Shown here piece by piece: positions 41,935 to 50,329 of a DNA stretch of 64,000 bases (its first letter is position 1; every line of letters starts with the position of its first letter). A model generated the notes under the pieces. It ran no database searches. It worked only from the letters and a program-made list of their open reading frames with translations, and was not told the origin of the DNA. A program made the translations under genes and the position numbers. The stretch comes from Georgenia sp. TF02-10 (GTDB taxonomy: Bacteria > Actinomycetota > Actinomycetes > Actinomycetales > Actinomycetaceae): positions 3,224,001 through 3,288,000 of the forward strand of contig NZ_CP094289.1 in assembly GCF_022759505.1 (NCBI RefSeq), given 5' to 3'.

Positions 41935-42231
41935 GCCGACAGCATGGCACAACCCATAGCTGTCTGCGGTAATTCTGCCCGGCCACGCTGCCAGGCCAAT
42001 TGCGACAGTCGGCCGGACGCTGGAGAAGCCGCTGTGGGGGGCGATCTCCCGCGGCGGGGCCGCCGAAACCGGAGCGGCGGGGGCGCTCGGAATGCGCACG
42101 AGGTTCCGCTACCTCATTGTCGTGGGGCCCGCCCGGCGGAGCGGTCGCGCAGCGGGTCAGACCGAGGCAGCCGGGGCCCACTACCGGGACCGTCGGCCCG
42201 AACGGCGCACCGCGCAGCAGCACGGTGCACC

Positions 42232-42343
42232 TGAACGACCACAAAGCACCTTCCGGACCCAGCCGTGCCGAATCGCCGTCCGCGGAATCCCGCCACTCCG
42301 GTCCGGCCGGTCCGGGGCGTGCAGAGGGCTTTGTGGTCGTTCA
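42232..42343. repeat. 112-bp element bounded by perfect 16-bp inverted repeats
   Basis: TGAACGACCACAAAGC (42232-42247) and GCTTTGTGGTCGTTCA (42328-42343) are exact reverse complements 80 bp apart. They lie in the 620-bp gene-free spacer 41935-42554. Part of the flank is also duplicated: AGACCGAGGCAGCC (about 42159) recurs as AGACCAAGGCAGCC (about 42381) within a similar GC-rich context. No coding potential is seen. Confidence 0.7.
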
Positions 42344-42554
42344 TGATCAGCTCCGCCGGTCTCGCCCGGCGCAGCCGTCAGACCAAGGCAGCCCGGGTCC
42401 GTGGCCGGGGCTGTCGGCGGAACTCTGCCGGCGTGGACGCCGACCCGGCGAGGTCAAGGTCCTCGTACCCGGCGGGCGGCACGTCGACCACGGCGGCCGA
42501 GCTATCGACGGCGGCGCGGCGGAGGCGCTGCGAGCGCCCGTCGACTCTGCGCGA

Positions 42555-42782
42555 TCAGGCCTCCAGCCCGCCCTCGTCAGTCTCGTCGCCCTCCTCGTCG
42601 TCCGGCACCGGCACCTCGGCGATCTGCTCCGAGACGTCGGCGGGGTCCGCCTCCCGGGTGGGGACGTCCAGCTCCCGGTCCGGCGCGTACTCCTCCTCGG
42701 CGGTGACGGGGTCGGGGTCGGGGCGGTGCTCCTCCGCCAGGTCGGTCGGGTCCTGCTCGACGGCGATGGGGTCGGTGCTCAT
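42555..42782 (-). CDS. Highly acidic 75-residue protein, nested in-frame start
   Basis: It begins MSTDPIAVEQDPTDLAEEHR and is about one third Asp/Glu, ending EEGDETDEGGLEA. A very strong Shine-Dalgarno site (AAGGAGGAG) sits 2-3 nt before ATG 42782, which argues for independent translation although the upstream C39-like frame reads straight into it. Disordered; function unknown. It may be a separate gene whose neighbour lost its stop codon, or the tail of one protein with an internal start. Confidence 0.6.
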   Translation of the reverse strand: MSTDPIAVEQDPTDLAEEHRPDPDPVTAEEEYAPDRELDVPTREADPADVSEQIAEVPVPDDEEGDETDEGGLEA

Positions 42783-43844
42783 GGCTCCTCCTTCGTGGTC
42801 GGGCGTCGCTCCTGCCAGCCTGCCCCGCGAGCCGGGCAGGCGCAAGGAGGCTGCGGGGACCGGGAGCAGCGCCCAGCACACGTGGCTCCAGCCGCCGAGG
42901 GCGGGGTGCGGGCCGGTGCGGGCGAGCAGGTCCGCCACCGGCACGGTGTGCCGGCGGCCGGCGGCGGGCTCGAAGATGTCGAGGACCGCCCGGCCGGCGG
43001 CGTCGACTCCGGTCCTGGGGCCGGCTTGCCGGTCGGCAGCACCGCCGACGGCGGGGTCGCCGACGGCGGCGCCCGGCGGCAGGGCGAGGACCAGGTGGCG
43101 GGGCACGGCGGCGGCGAGGCCGCCGGCGAGGTCACCGCCGGTGTAGAGGACGACCGGGGTGCCGGCCGCCGTCGCGGCGTGCACGGCGCGGAGGACGCGC
43201 TCGGCGGCGGGGGTGGCGTCGTCCAGCGGGACCGAGCGGTAGCGGACGCCGGGGAAGCGGGCCTCCCGGGCCGCCGTCCACGGCGGGGTGCCGAGCGCGG
43301 CCGGCCAGCGCAGGAGGCCGAGGGCCCGGGCGCGGACCCGGCCGGCGACCCACCGCTGGGCGGCGGCGATCCGGGCGGCGGCGTCGTCGGTGGTGCCACC
43401 CGCGGCGCGGGCGGCGGCCAGCAGGTCCGGCGGGATCTCGGGCGGCAGGCGGTGCGGGGCCACCTGCGGCGGCACGGTGCCGTCCGCGAGCCACCGGGCG
43501 AGCAGCGGGTCACCGACCGCGGCGAGCAGCAGCAGGACGGTGGGACCGCACGTGGTGGCGTCCACCTGGCGCAGGGGCGCGCCGCCGAAGGTGACGGTCC
43601 GGGCCGGGCGGCGCCCGCGCGGCGGGCCGGGACGGAGCCTCCGCGGCCGGTCGGGACGGCGCCCCAGGGGCCGGTCGGGACGCCTCCCCCGGGGCGGGTC
43701 GGGACGGTGCCCGTGCGGGCCGGCCGGCGACCCCGCCGCCGGCGCGTCCCCGGGCGCCGTCGGGCGCGTGCTGCCCCACGGGGGCACCGGTGGGGCGAAC
43801 GGGGCGAGGAGCGTGGTGAGCGAGCGGTGCGCCCAGCGGCTCAC
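42555..43844 (-). CDS. C39-like cysteine-peptidase-fold protein with in-frame acidic tail
   Basis: A 429-residue frame, not assigned to a named family with certainty. The N-terminal 80 residues are Pro/Arg/Gly-rich. The core begins LRQVDATTCGPTVLLLLAAV, the nucleophile region of C39/papain-like folds, followed by VVLYTGGDLAGG, a His in VPRHLVLALPP and an acidic strand LDIFEPAAGR, the order of a Cys-His-Asp triad. The frame runs without stop into the acidic protein described separately (start 42782). GTG 43844 is 13 bp after the stop of deoA, so it ends the nucleoside operon. Its substrate and link to that operon are unknown. Confidence 0.6.
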   Translation of the reverse strand: MSRWAHRSLTTLLAPFAPPVPPWGSTRPTAPGDAPAAGSPAGPHGHRPDPPRGRRPDRPLGRRPDRPRRLRPGPPRGRRPARTVTFGGAPLRQVDATTCGPTVLLLLAAVGDPLLARWLADGTVPPQVAPHRLPPEIPPDLLAAARAAGGTTDDAAARIAAAQRWVAGRVRARALGLLRWPAALGTPPWTAAREARFPGVRYRSVPLDDATPAAERVLRAVHAATAAGTPVVLYTGGDLAGGLAAAVPRHLVLALPPGAAVGDPAVGGAADRQAGPRTGVDAAGRAVLDIFEPAAGRRHTVPVADLLARTGPHPALGGWSHVCWALLPVPAASLRLPGSRGRLAGATPDHEGGAMSTDPIAVEQDPTDLAEEHRPDPDPVTAEEEYAPDRELDVPTREADPADVSEQIAEVPVPDDEEGDETDEGGLEA

Positions 43845-43857
43845 CGGGCCACCACCG

Positions 43858-45147
43858 TCACGGCGCCACCCGGTCCAGGATGACGCCACCTGCCTCCGGG
43901 GCGGCGCCGGGCTCGATGGCGACGGCGCCGGCCAGGGCCTCCCGGGCCCGGGCGAAGCGCTCGGGGGTGGCGGTGTGCAGCGTCATCAGGGGCTGCCCGG
44001 CGCGGACCGGCTCGCCCGGCTTGGCGTGCAGCTCGATCCCGGCGACCGCCTGGACCGGGTCCTCCTTGCGGGCCCGGCCGGCGCCGAGCCGCCAGGACGC
44101 CAGGCCCACCCGGTAGGCGTCCAGCCCGGTCAGCACGCCGTCGGCGTCGGCCCGGACGTCCTCGGTGTGCTCGGCCACCGGCAGCGGGGCGTCCGGGTCC
44201 CCGTCCTGGGCGGCGATCATGGCGCGCCAGACGTCCATCGCCCGGCCGTCGGCGAGGGCGGCGGCCGGGTCGGCGTCGGGCTGCCCGGCGGCGGCGAGCA
44301 TCTCCCGGGCCAGGGCCACGGTGAGCTCGACGACGTCGGGCGGGCCGCCGCCGGCGAGGACCTCCACCGACTCGCGCACCTCCAGCGCGTTGCCGACGGT
44401 GCGGCCGAGCGGGGTGGACATCTCGGTCAGCAGCGCCACGGTCGCCACCCCGGCGTCGGTGCCCAGCGCCACCATGGTCTCGGCCAGCTCGCGGGCCCGG
44501 GCGAGGTCCTTCATGAAGGCCCCGGAGCCGACCTTGACGTCCAGGACCAGGGAGCCGGTGCCCTCGGCGATCTTCTTGCTCATGATGGAGGAGGCGATCA
44601 GCGGGATCGACTCCACCGTGGCGGTGGTGTCCCGCAGCGCGTAGAGTTTCTTGTCCGCCGGGGCCAGGCCGGAGCCGGCCGCGCAGATGACGGCGCCCAC
44701 CTCGGCGAGCTGGGCCATGACCTCGGCGTTGGTCAGCGCCGCCCGCCACCCCGGGATCGCCTCGAGCTTGTCCAGCGTGCCGCCGGTGTGGCCCAGGCCC
44801 CGGCCGGACAGCTGCGGCACGGCGACGCCGAAGACCGCCACCAGCGGCGCCAGCGGGAGGGTGATCTTGTCCCCAACCCCGCCGGTGGAGTGCTTGTCGG
44901 CGGTCGGGCGGGCCAGGCCGGAGAAGTCCATCCGCTCGCCCGAGGCGATCATCGCCGTCGTCCACCGGGCGATCTCGGCCCGGTCCATCCCGTTGAGGAA
45001 GATCGCCATGGCCAGGGCGGCCATCTGCTCCTCGGCGACGACGCCGCGGGTGTAGGCGTCGACGACCCAGTCGATCTGGGCCGGGCTGAGCCGGCCGCGG
45101 TCGCGCTTGGTCCGGATCACGTCGACGGCGTCGAAGGCTTCGGTCAC
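43858..45147 (-). CDS. deoA: Thymidine phosphorylase
   Basis: A 429-residue pyrimidine-nucleoside phosphorylase that converts thymidine or deoxyuridine plus phosphate to base and deoxyribose-1-phosphate. The signature SGRGLGHTGGTLDKLE is complete, with DKHSTGGVGDK (phosphate), SSIMSKKIAEGTGSLVLDVK and GSGAFM. The C-terminal PYNP domain is seen in LHAKPGEPVRAGQPLM. GTG 45147 has AAGGAGG about 8 nt upstream and overlaps the cdd stop by 4 bp (GTGA). Part of the nucleoside uptake/salvage operon. Confidence 0.96.
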   Translation of the reverse strand: MTEAFDAVDVIRTKRDRGRLSPAQIDWVVDAYTRGVVAEEQMAALAMAIFLNGMDRAEIARWTTAMIASGERMDFSGLARPTADKHSTGGVGDKITLPLAPLVAVFGVAVPQLSGRGLGHTGGTLDKLEAIPGWRAALTNAEVMAQLAEVGAVICAAGSGLAPADKKLYALRDTTATVESIPLIASSIMSKKIAEGTGSLVLDVKVGSGAFMKDLARARELAETMVALGTDAGVATVALLTEMSTPLGRTVGNALEVRESVEVLAGGGPPDVVELTVALAREMLAAAGQPDADPAAALADGRAMDVWRAMIAAQDGDPDAPLPVAEHTEDVRADADGVLTGLDAYRVGLASWRLGAGRARKEDPVQAVAGIELHAKPGEPVRAGQPLMTLHTATPERFARAREALAGAVAIEPGAAPEAGGVILDRVAP

Positions 45148-45602
45148 GGGCGGGCCTCCTTGAGGTGGTCGGGCCCGAACGCGTCGGGCAGGACGGCGGA
45201 CATCGGGGTGATGCCGCGCGGCATGGCGAGCAGGAGCCCCGGGCCGCCGTGCTCCCAGAGCAGCTGGCGGCACCGCCCGCACGGCACGAGCGGCTCACCG
45301 GCGCCGTCGACGCAGGCGAAGGCGACCAGCCGGCCGCCGCCGGTGCGGACCAGGTCCGAGACCAGGCCGCACTCGGCGCACAGCGTCACCCCGTACGCGG
45401 CGTTCTCCACGTTGCAGCCGGCGACGGTGCGGCCGTCGTCGACCAGCGCCGCCGCGCCGACCGGGTAGCCGGAGTAGGGCACGTAGGCCCGCCGCATCAC
45501 CTCTGTGGCCTGCTCCCGCAGCGCGTGCCAGGTGCCCGGCGGGACGCCGTCGGCCGCGTTCTCGGCGGCCGCGCTCCCGCCGTCGGCCATCCCCGCGCTC
45601 AC
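45144..45602 (-). CDS. cdd: Cytidine deaminase
   Basis: A 152-residue zinc enzyme that deaminates cytidine and deoxycytidine to the uridines, which DeoA can then split. Catalytic motifs: VGAAALVDDGRTVAGCNVEN, the CAECGLVSDLV segment with zinc Cys and catalytic Glu, and PCGRCRQLLWEHGG. The GTG at 45602 overlaps the permease stop by 4 bp (GTGA) and is preferred over an inner ATG at 45590. It joins transport to catabolism within one operon. Confidence 0.95.
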   Translation of the reverse strand: MSAGMADGGSAAAENAADGVPPGTWHALREQATEVMRRAYVPYSGYPVGAAALVDDGRTVAGCNVENAAYGVTLCAECGLVSDLVRTGGGRLVAFACVDGAGEPLVPCGRCRQLLWEHGGPGLLLAMPRGITPMSAVLPDAFGPDHLKEARP

Positions 45603-46894
45603 TTGATGTAGGGGATGTTCTCGGCGGCGGGCGCCCGGACCCTCCCCACCAGGCCGGCGACGGCGAAGATCGTCACCACGTACGGGAGCATGAGGAGGAA
45701 CTCCGAGGGCACGTTGGACCCGATGGTGGACAGCACGTTGCCGAGGTTGCGGGAGAAGCCGAACAGCAGCGCGGCGGCGACGGCGCCGGTCGGGTTCCAC
45801 CTGCCCAGGATCATCGCGGCGAGGGCGATGTAGCCCTGCCCGGCGGACATCTCCTTGCCGAACGCCAGGCCCGAGCCGACGGTGAAGAACGCCCCGCCCA
45901 GCCCGGCGATGGCGCCGCCGAGGAGGGTGTTGAGCACCCGGGTGCGGTTGACTTTGATGCCGACGGTGTCGGCGGCCTTGGGGTGCTCGCCGACGGCCCG
46001 CATCCGCAGGCCCCACCGGCTGCGGAAGATCCAGATCTGCAGCACGATCACGGCCGCGTACATGAGGTAGACGAGGAGGGTCTGGCGGAAGAGCACCGGC
46101 CCGATGACCGGGATCTCGGACAGGCCCGGGATGGGCAGCGCGGGCAGCCGCTGCCCGGCGTTCCAGGTGGCCTTGTTCTCGGTGAGCACGGTGGAGAACA
46201 GGAAGCTGGTGACCCCGACGACCAGGACGTTCAGGACGACGCCGACGATGATCTGGTCCACCCAGTACCGGACCGCGAAGAAGGCGAGGATGGCGCCGAC
46301 CAGCACCCCGGCGACCGGGGCGGCGATCATGCCCAGGTAGGCGCTGGAGGTCAGCGACCCGACCACCGCGGCGAGGAACGCCCCGCCGAGGAGCTGGCCC
46401 TCGATGGCGATGTTGACGATGCCGGACCGCTCGCACACCACCCCGCACAGGGCACCGAAGACGAGCGGGACGGACAGCGCCAGCGCCCCGGAGAGCAGGG
46501 TGGTCACCGGGATGACCGTGGCCCGGCCGGCGCCGACCCAGACGAGGAAGGTCAGCACGAACGCCACGCCGAACAGCGCCGGCAGCCACACCCCCACCTT
46601 CCGCCGGCTGGCGGCGGCCCAGGTGGCGTAGCCGGCCAGGGCCAGCAGGAGCACGCCCAGGGTGATGTTGGTGGGCTTGAGCCCGAGCGCGAAGTTGGGG
46701 ATGGCGAACAGGTCACCGCCGCGGGAGACCTGGAACGTCGTCGGCCGGCCGCCCTCGGGCAGGAGCGCGAAGAAGAGCAGGGCGGCGACGGCGAGGACGC
46801 CGTAGATGATCGGCCCGCGCCAGCTGATCGGGGCGAGCGCCTGGGCGGCGGCCGGCGCGGCCGAGGCCGGCGGCCGGGTGGTCACGGCGGTCAT
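45599..46894 (-). CDS. Nucleoside ABC transporter permease (second)
   Basis: A 431-residue inner-membrane permease of the BPD_transp_2 class (NupQ-like). About ten hydrophobic segments are present; the family marks GIVNIAIEGQLLGGAFLAAV, FRSRWGLRMRAVGEHPKAAD and GGAIAGLGGAFFTVG are clear. ATG 46894 overlaps the first permease stop by 4 bp. With the other permease, ATPase and BMP-family lipoprotein it forms a guanosine/nucleoside importer, as inferred from the B. subtilis NupNOPQ system and from the salvage enzymes encoded in the same operon. Confidence 0.93.
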   Translation of the reverse strand: MTAVTTRPPASAAPAAAQALAPISWRGPIIYGVLAVAALLFFALLPEGGRPTTFQVSRGGDLFAIPNFALGLKPTNITLGVLLLALAGYATWAAASRRKVGVWLPALFGVAFVLTFLVWVGAGRATVIPVTTLLSGALALSVPLVFGALCGVVCERSGIVNIAIEGQLLGGAFLAAVVGSLTSSAYLGMIAAPVAGVLVGAILAFFAVRYWVDQIIVGVVLNVLVVGVTSFLFSTVLTENKATWNAGQRLPALPIPGLSEIPVIGPVLFRQTLLVYLMYAAVIVLQIWIFRSRWGLRMRAVGEHPKAADTVGIKVNRTRVLNTLLGGAIAGLGGAFFTVGSGLAFGKEMSAGQGYIALAAMILGRWNPTGAVAAALLFGFSRNLGNVLSTIGSNVPSEFLLMLPYVVTIFAVAGLVGRVRAPAAENIPYIK

Positions 46895-48192
46895 GCGGCG
46901 GCCTCCTTCACGGCGGGGGCGGCGGCCCGGCGGGGCCGGGCGCCCGGGGCCGGCAGCCGGAAGATCGCCCGCACCAGCGGCGGGGCCGCGATGAGCAGCA
47001 CGATGACCGACTGCACGACGAGGATGATGTCGATCGGGGTGGCGGTGTTGGACTGCATGAGGAAGCCGCCGGCGCGCAGCGCCCCGAAGAGGATGCCGGC
47101 CAGGAACGTCCCCAGCGGGCGGGACCGGCCGAGCAGCGCCACCGTGATCGCGTCGAAGCCGAAGCTGGCGGCCACCCCGGCGGTCAGCGCCCGTTCGGTG
47201 CCCAGCACGACGGCGGAGCCGGCCAGCCCGCACAGCAGGCCGGAGATCACCATCGTCATCACGACGACACGGTTCACCGAGATCCCGGCGGTGCGGGCGG
47301 CCGAGGGGTTGGCGCCGGCGGCGCGGATCTCGAAGCCGATGGTCGAGCGCTCGAGCAGCCACCAGACGAACGCGGTCGCGGCGATGGCCACGACGAACCC
47401 GAAGTGCAGCCGGAACGGCGGCCCGAGCAGCAGCGGGTAGGTGGCGGACTCGACGGGGATGTCCGGGGACTTGGGGAACGGGGAGTTCGGCAGCTTGAAC
47501 GCGGTCGTGGTGAGCAGGTAGGCGATGAGGTACACCGCGATGTTGTTCAGCATGATCGTCACGATGACCTCGTTGGCCCCGGTGCGGGCCTTGAGGACGC
47601 CGGCGATCCCGGCCCAGATGGCCCCGCCCAGGGCGGCGCCGAGGGCGGCGAGGGTGACGTGCAGGACCGGCGGCAGGTCGAAGGTGAACCCGATGAAGGC
47701 GCCGACGATGGCGCCGAGGATGATCTGCCCCTGGCCGCCGATGTTGAACAGCCCGGCCCGGAAGCCGACGGCCAGGCCCAGGCCGGCCAGGATGAGCGGG
47801 ACGGCGAAGACCAGCGTCTCGGTCAGCGGCCGGAGCATCCGGGTCAGCGAGTCGGCCTCGAAGTCGAGGATCGCGCCGCGGAACATCGCCTTGTAGGCGC
47901 CGAAGACGGCGTCCCAGGCGGCGCCGAAGACGTCGCTGGGGCGGGCGAAGAGGTACCCGGCGGCCGTCTGCACGGCCGGGTCGGCCAGCGCGATGAGCAC
48001 CGCGCCGATGACCAGGGCGATGACGACGGCGAGCACGGAGACCAGCCAGCCGCCGGAGAGCAGGTCCCGGACGAACTGCTGGGTGCGGGTCTCCACGGGC
48101 TCGCCGGGGGTCTCCGGCGCCGGCGCGGTCAGGGCCGCCTGCGCGGTCAGGTCCCCCGGCTGGGCGGGGCGCGGGCTGGTCGGCTCGCTCAC
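46891..48192 (-). CDS. Nucleoside ABC transporter permease (first)
   Basis: A 433-residue BPD_transp_2 permease (NupP-like). A disordered 38-residue N-terminus is followed by about nine membrane spans. GLFNIGGQGQIILGAIVGAF, EVIVTIMLNNIAVYLIAYLL and GFEIRAAGANPSAARTAG are the family landmarks. GTG 48192 overlaps the stop of the ATPase gene by 4 bp. It pairs with the following permease to form the transport channel. Confidence 0.93.
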   Translation of the reverse strand: MSEPTSPRPAQPGDLTAQAALTAPAPETPGEPVETRTQQFVRDLLSGGWLVSVLAVVIALVIGAVLIALADPAVQTAAGYLFARPSDVFGAAWDAVFGAYKAMFRGAILDFEADSLTRMLRPLTETLVFAVPLILAGLGLAVGFRAGLFNIGGQGQIILGAIVGAFIGFTFDLPPVLHVTLAALGAALGGAIWAGIAGVLKARTGANEVIVTIMLNNIAVYLIAYLLTTTAFKLPNSPFPKSPDIPVESATYPLLLGPPFRLHFGFVVAIAATAFVWWLLERSTIGFEIRAAGANPSAARTAGISVNRVVVMTMVISGLLCGLAGSAVVLGTERALTAGVAASFGFDAITVALLGRSRPLGTFLAGILFGALRAGGFLMQSNTATPIDIILVVQSVIVLLIAAPPLVRAIFRLPAPGARPRRAAAPAVKEAAA

Positions 48193-50033
48193 ATTCCCTC
48201 CTCGTCCTCGTGGGCGCCAGATCGGGTGGCCCGACCGGTCCCGCCGGCGCGGGTGGCGCCGCGGCGGCCGCGGCCGGCGGCGTGGCGGCCGCCGTCGTCG
48301 GCGGCGCCGGGCTGGCCCGTCCGGGTGCCGTCGGCCCGGGTGCCGGCTGGCGGAGTGCCGTCGGCCGCTCTGCCGGCTGGCGGGGCGCCGTCGGCCCGGG
48401 TGCCGGCGGACCGGGCGCCGTCGGGCCGGGTGCCGCCGGGCTCGCCGGTCCGGCCGGCCCCGTCCGGGAGGCCGCCGGTGAGGTCGGCCTCCCCCAGGGT
48501 GGTGCGGTGGGCGGCGGCCTGGGCCTCCGCCTCGGCCTGCGGCACGCCGGCCATCATCAGGCCGAGCACGTCCCGGTCGGTGCCGCCGGGGACGATGCCG
48601 ACGATCCGGCCGCGGTACATCACCGCGATCCGGTCGGCGAGCGCCAGGACCTCGTCGAGCTCGGTGGAGATGATGAGGACCGGGGTGCCCCGGTCCCGCT
48701 CCTCCACGATCCGCCGGTGGATGAACTCGATGGAGCCCACGTCCAGCCCGCGGGTGGGCTGGGAGGCCAGCAGCAGGCGCAGCTCGCGGGACATCTCCCG
48801 GGCCAGGACGACCTTCTGCTGGTTGCCGCCGGAGAGGGTGGAGATGGGGTCCTCGGTGGCGGTCAGGCGGATGTCGAACTCGGCGGCCCGCTGCTCGGCG
48901 TTGGTGCGCACGACGGCGGGGGCCAGCGCCACGCCCTTGGCGAAGGGCGGGGTGTCGTACAGGTCCAGGACGAGGTTCTCGGCCACCGAGAAGCTGGCGA
49001 CGATCCCGTCGGTGGACCTGTCCTCCGGCACGCAGCCCAGGCCGGCCCGCAGCCGGTCCTTCACGCTGGTGCCGACCAGCTCCTTGCCGTCCAGGACGAT
49101 GGACCCGGCGACCGGGTCGGCCAGGCCCAGGATGGTCTCGGCCAGCTCGGTCTGGCCGTTGCCCTGCACCCCGGCGACGGCGACGATCTCCCCCCGCGCG
49201 ACGCCGAGGCTAAGGTCGTCCACCGCCGTCTTGCGGGCCTGGTCCAGCACGGTCAGCCCGGTGACGGTCAGCGCCTCCTCCGCCGGCTGGGCCGGGGCCT
49301 TCTCGACGCCGAGGCTCACCGACCGGCCGACCATCAGGGAGGCGAGCTCGGTCTCGGTGGAGGTGGGGCTGGCCTCGCCGACGACCTTGCCGCGGCGGAT
49401 GACGGTGATCCGGTCGGCGACCGCGCGGACCTCGCGGAGCTTGTGGGTGATGAACACGATCGAGGTCCCGCCGGCCTTGAGCTGGCGCATGATCTCGATC
49501 AGCTCGTCGGTCTCCTGCGGGGTGAGCACCGCCGTCGGCTCGTCGAGGATGAGGACGCGGGCGTCCCGGGAGAGGGCCTTGATGATCTCCACCCGCTGCT
49601 GGGCGCCGACCGGGAGGTCCTCGATCCGGGCGTCCGGGTCGACGTCGAAGCCGAACCGGTCGGAGAGCTCCGTCACCCGCCGGCGGGCCTCGCCGAGCTG
49701 GATCAGCCCGGCCCCGCCGGTGGGCTCGTAGCCGAGCACCACCGACTCGGCGACGGTGAAGACCGGGACGAGCATGAAGTGCTGGTGGACCATCCCGATG
49801 CCGGCGGCGACGGCGTCGCCGGGGCCGGCGAAGGTGACCGGCTTGTCGTCGAGGAGGATCTGGCCGTCGTCGGGGGCGTAGAGGCCGTAGAGCACGTTCA
49901 TCAGCGTGCTCTTGCCGGCCCCGTTCTCCCCGAGCAGGGCGTGGATCTCCCCGGGCTCGACGACGAGGTCGATGTGGTCGTTGGCGACCAGCGGGCCGAA
50001 GACCTTGGTGATCCCGCGAAGTTCGAGCTTCAC
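48189..50033 (-). CDS. Nucleoside ABC transporter ATPase (two nucleotide-binding domains)
   Basis: A 614-residue duplicated ATPase (NupO/RbsA-like). Domain 1 has LLGENGAGKSTLMNVLYGL and LILDEPTAVLTPQE; domain 2 has VAGVQGNGQTELAE, a degenerate Walker A, LSGGNQQKVVLAREM and SQPTRGLDVGSIE. The second domain's Walker B region lacks the canonical D-E pair, as is usual in this class. The C-terminal 110 residues (about 505-614) are a Gly/Arg/Asp-rich extension built from repeats such as GTRADG, beyond family length. GTG 50033 begins the chain of 4-bp overlaps running to cdd and deoA. Confidence 0.93.
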   Translation of the reverse strand: MKLELRGITKVFGPLVANDHIDLVVEPGEIHALLGENGAGKSTLMNVLYGLYAPDDGQILLDDKPVTFAGPGDAVAAGIGMVHQHFMLVPVFTVAESVVLGYEPTGGAGLIQLGEARRRVTELSDRFGFDVDPDARIEDLPVGAQQRVEIIKALSRDARVLILDEPTAVLTPQETDELIEIMRQLKAGGTSIVFITHKLREVRAVADRITVIRRGKVVGEASPTSTETELASLMVGRSVSLGVEKAPAQPAEEALTVTGLTVLDQARKTAVDDLSLGVARGEIVAVAGVQGNGQTELAETILGLADPVAGSIVLDGKELVGTSVKDRLRAGLGCVPEDRSTDGIVASFSVAENLVLDLYDTPPFAKGVALAPAVVRTNAEQRAAEFDIRLTATEDPISTLSGGNQQKVVLAREMSRELRLLLASQPTRGLDVGSIEFIHRRIVEERDRGTPVLIISTELDEVLALADRIAVMYRGRIVGIVPGGTDRDVLGLMMAGVPQAEAEAQAAAHRTTLGEADLTGGLPDGAGRTGEPGGTRPDGARSAGTRADGAPPAGRAADGTPPAGTRADGTRTGQPGAADDGGRHAAGRGRRGATRAGGTGRATRSGAHEDEEGM

Positions 50034-50320
50034 GTCTGTTCCTCCGAGCGTCCTCGGGTGGGCGGGGTACCGCCGTCGGGCTGGCCCGGGGCGGACGGTG
50101 CCGGGGCGGGTGGTGCGGGTGCCGTGGTGCTGGTGCCGTGGTGCGGCTGCGGCGGTGCGGGGGCTGCGGTGGCGTGGTGCGGGGCTGCGGCTGCGGTGGC
50201 GCGGGGGCTGCGGTGGTGCGGGTGCTGCGGTTCGGTGCCGCTGGTGCGGCCGGTGTCTCGGCTGGTGCGGGCGGATGGTGACGGCCCGGCCGCTGCCGGC
50301 CGGGCCGTCGTCGCCGTCAT
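50030..50320 (-). CDS. Low-complexity ORF between the binding protein and the ATPase
   Basis: A 96-residue His/Pro/Ala/Thr-rich frame that starts 9 bp after the binding-protein stop and ends with a 4-bp overlap into the ATPase start. The position is that of an operon gene, but the sequence is a run of degenerate G/C-rich repeats (about 50096-50260) with no recognisable fold. It may be a translated spacer or a chance frame. Confidence 0.25.
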   Translation of the reverse strand: MTATTARPAAAGPSPSARTSRDTGRTSGTEPQHPHHRSPRATAAAAPHHATAAPAPPQPHHGTSTTAPAPPAPAPSAPGQPDGGTPPTRGRSEEQT

Positions 50321-50329
50321 GCGCCCGGG

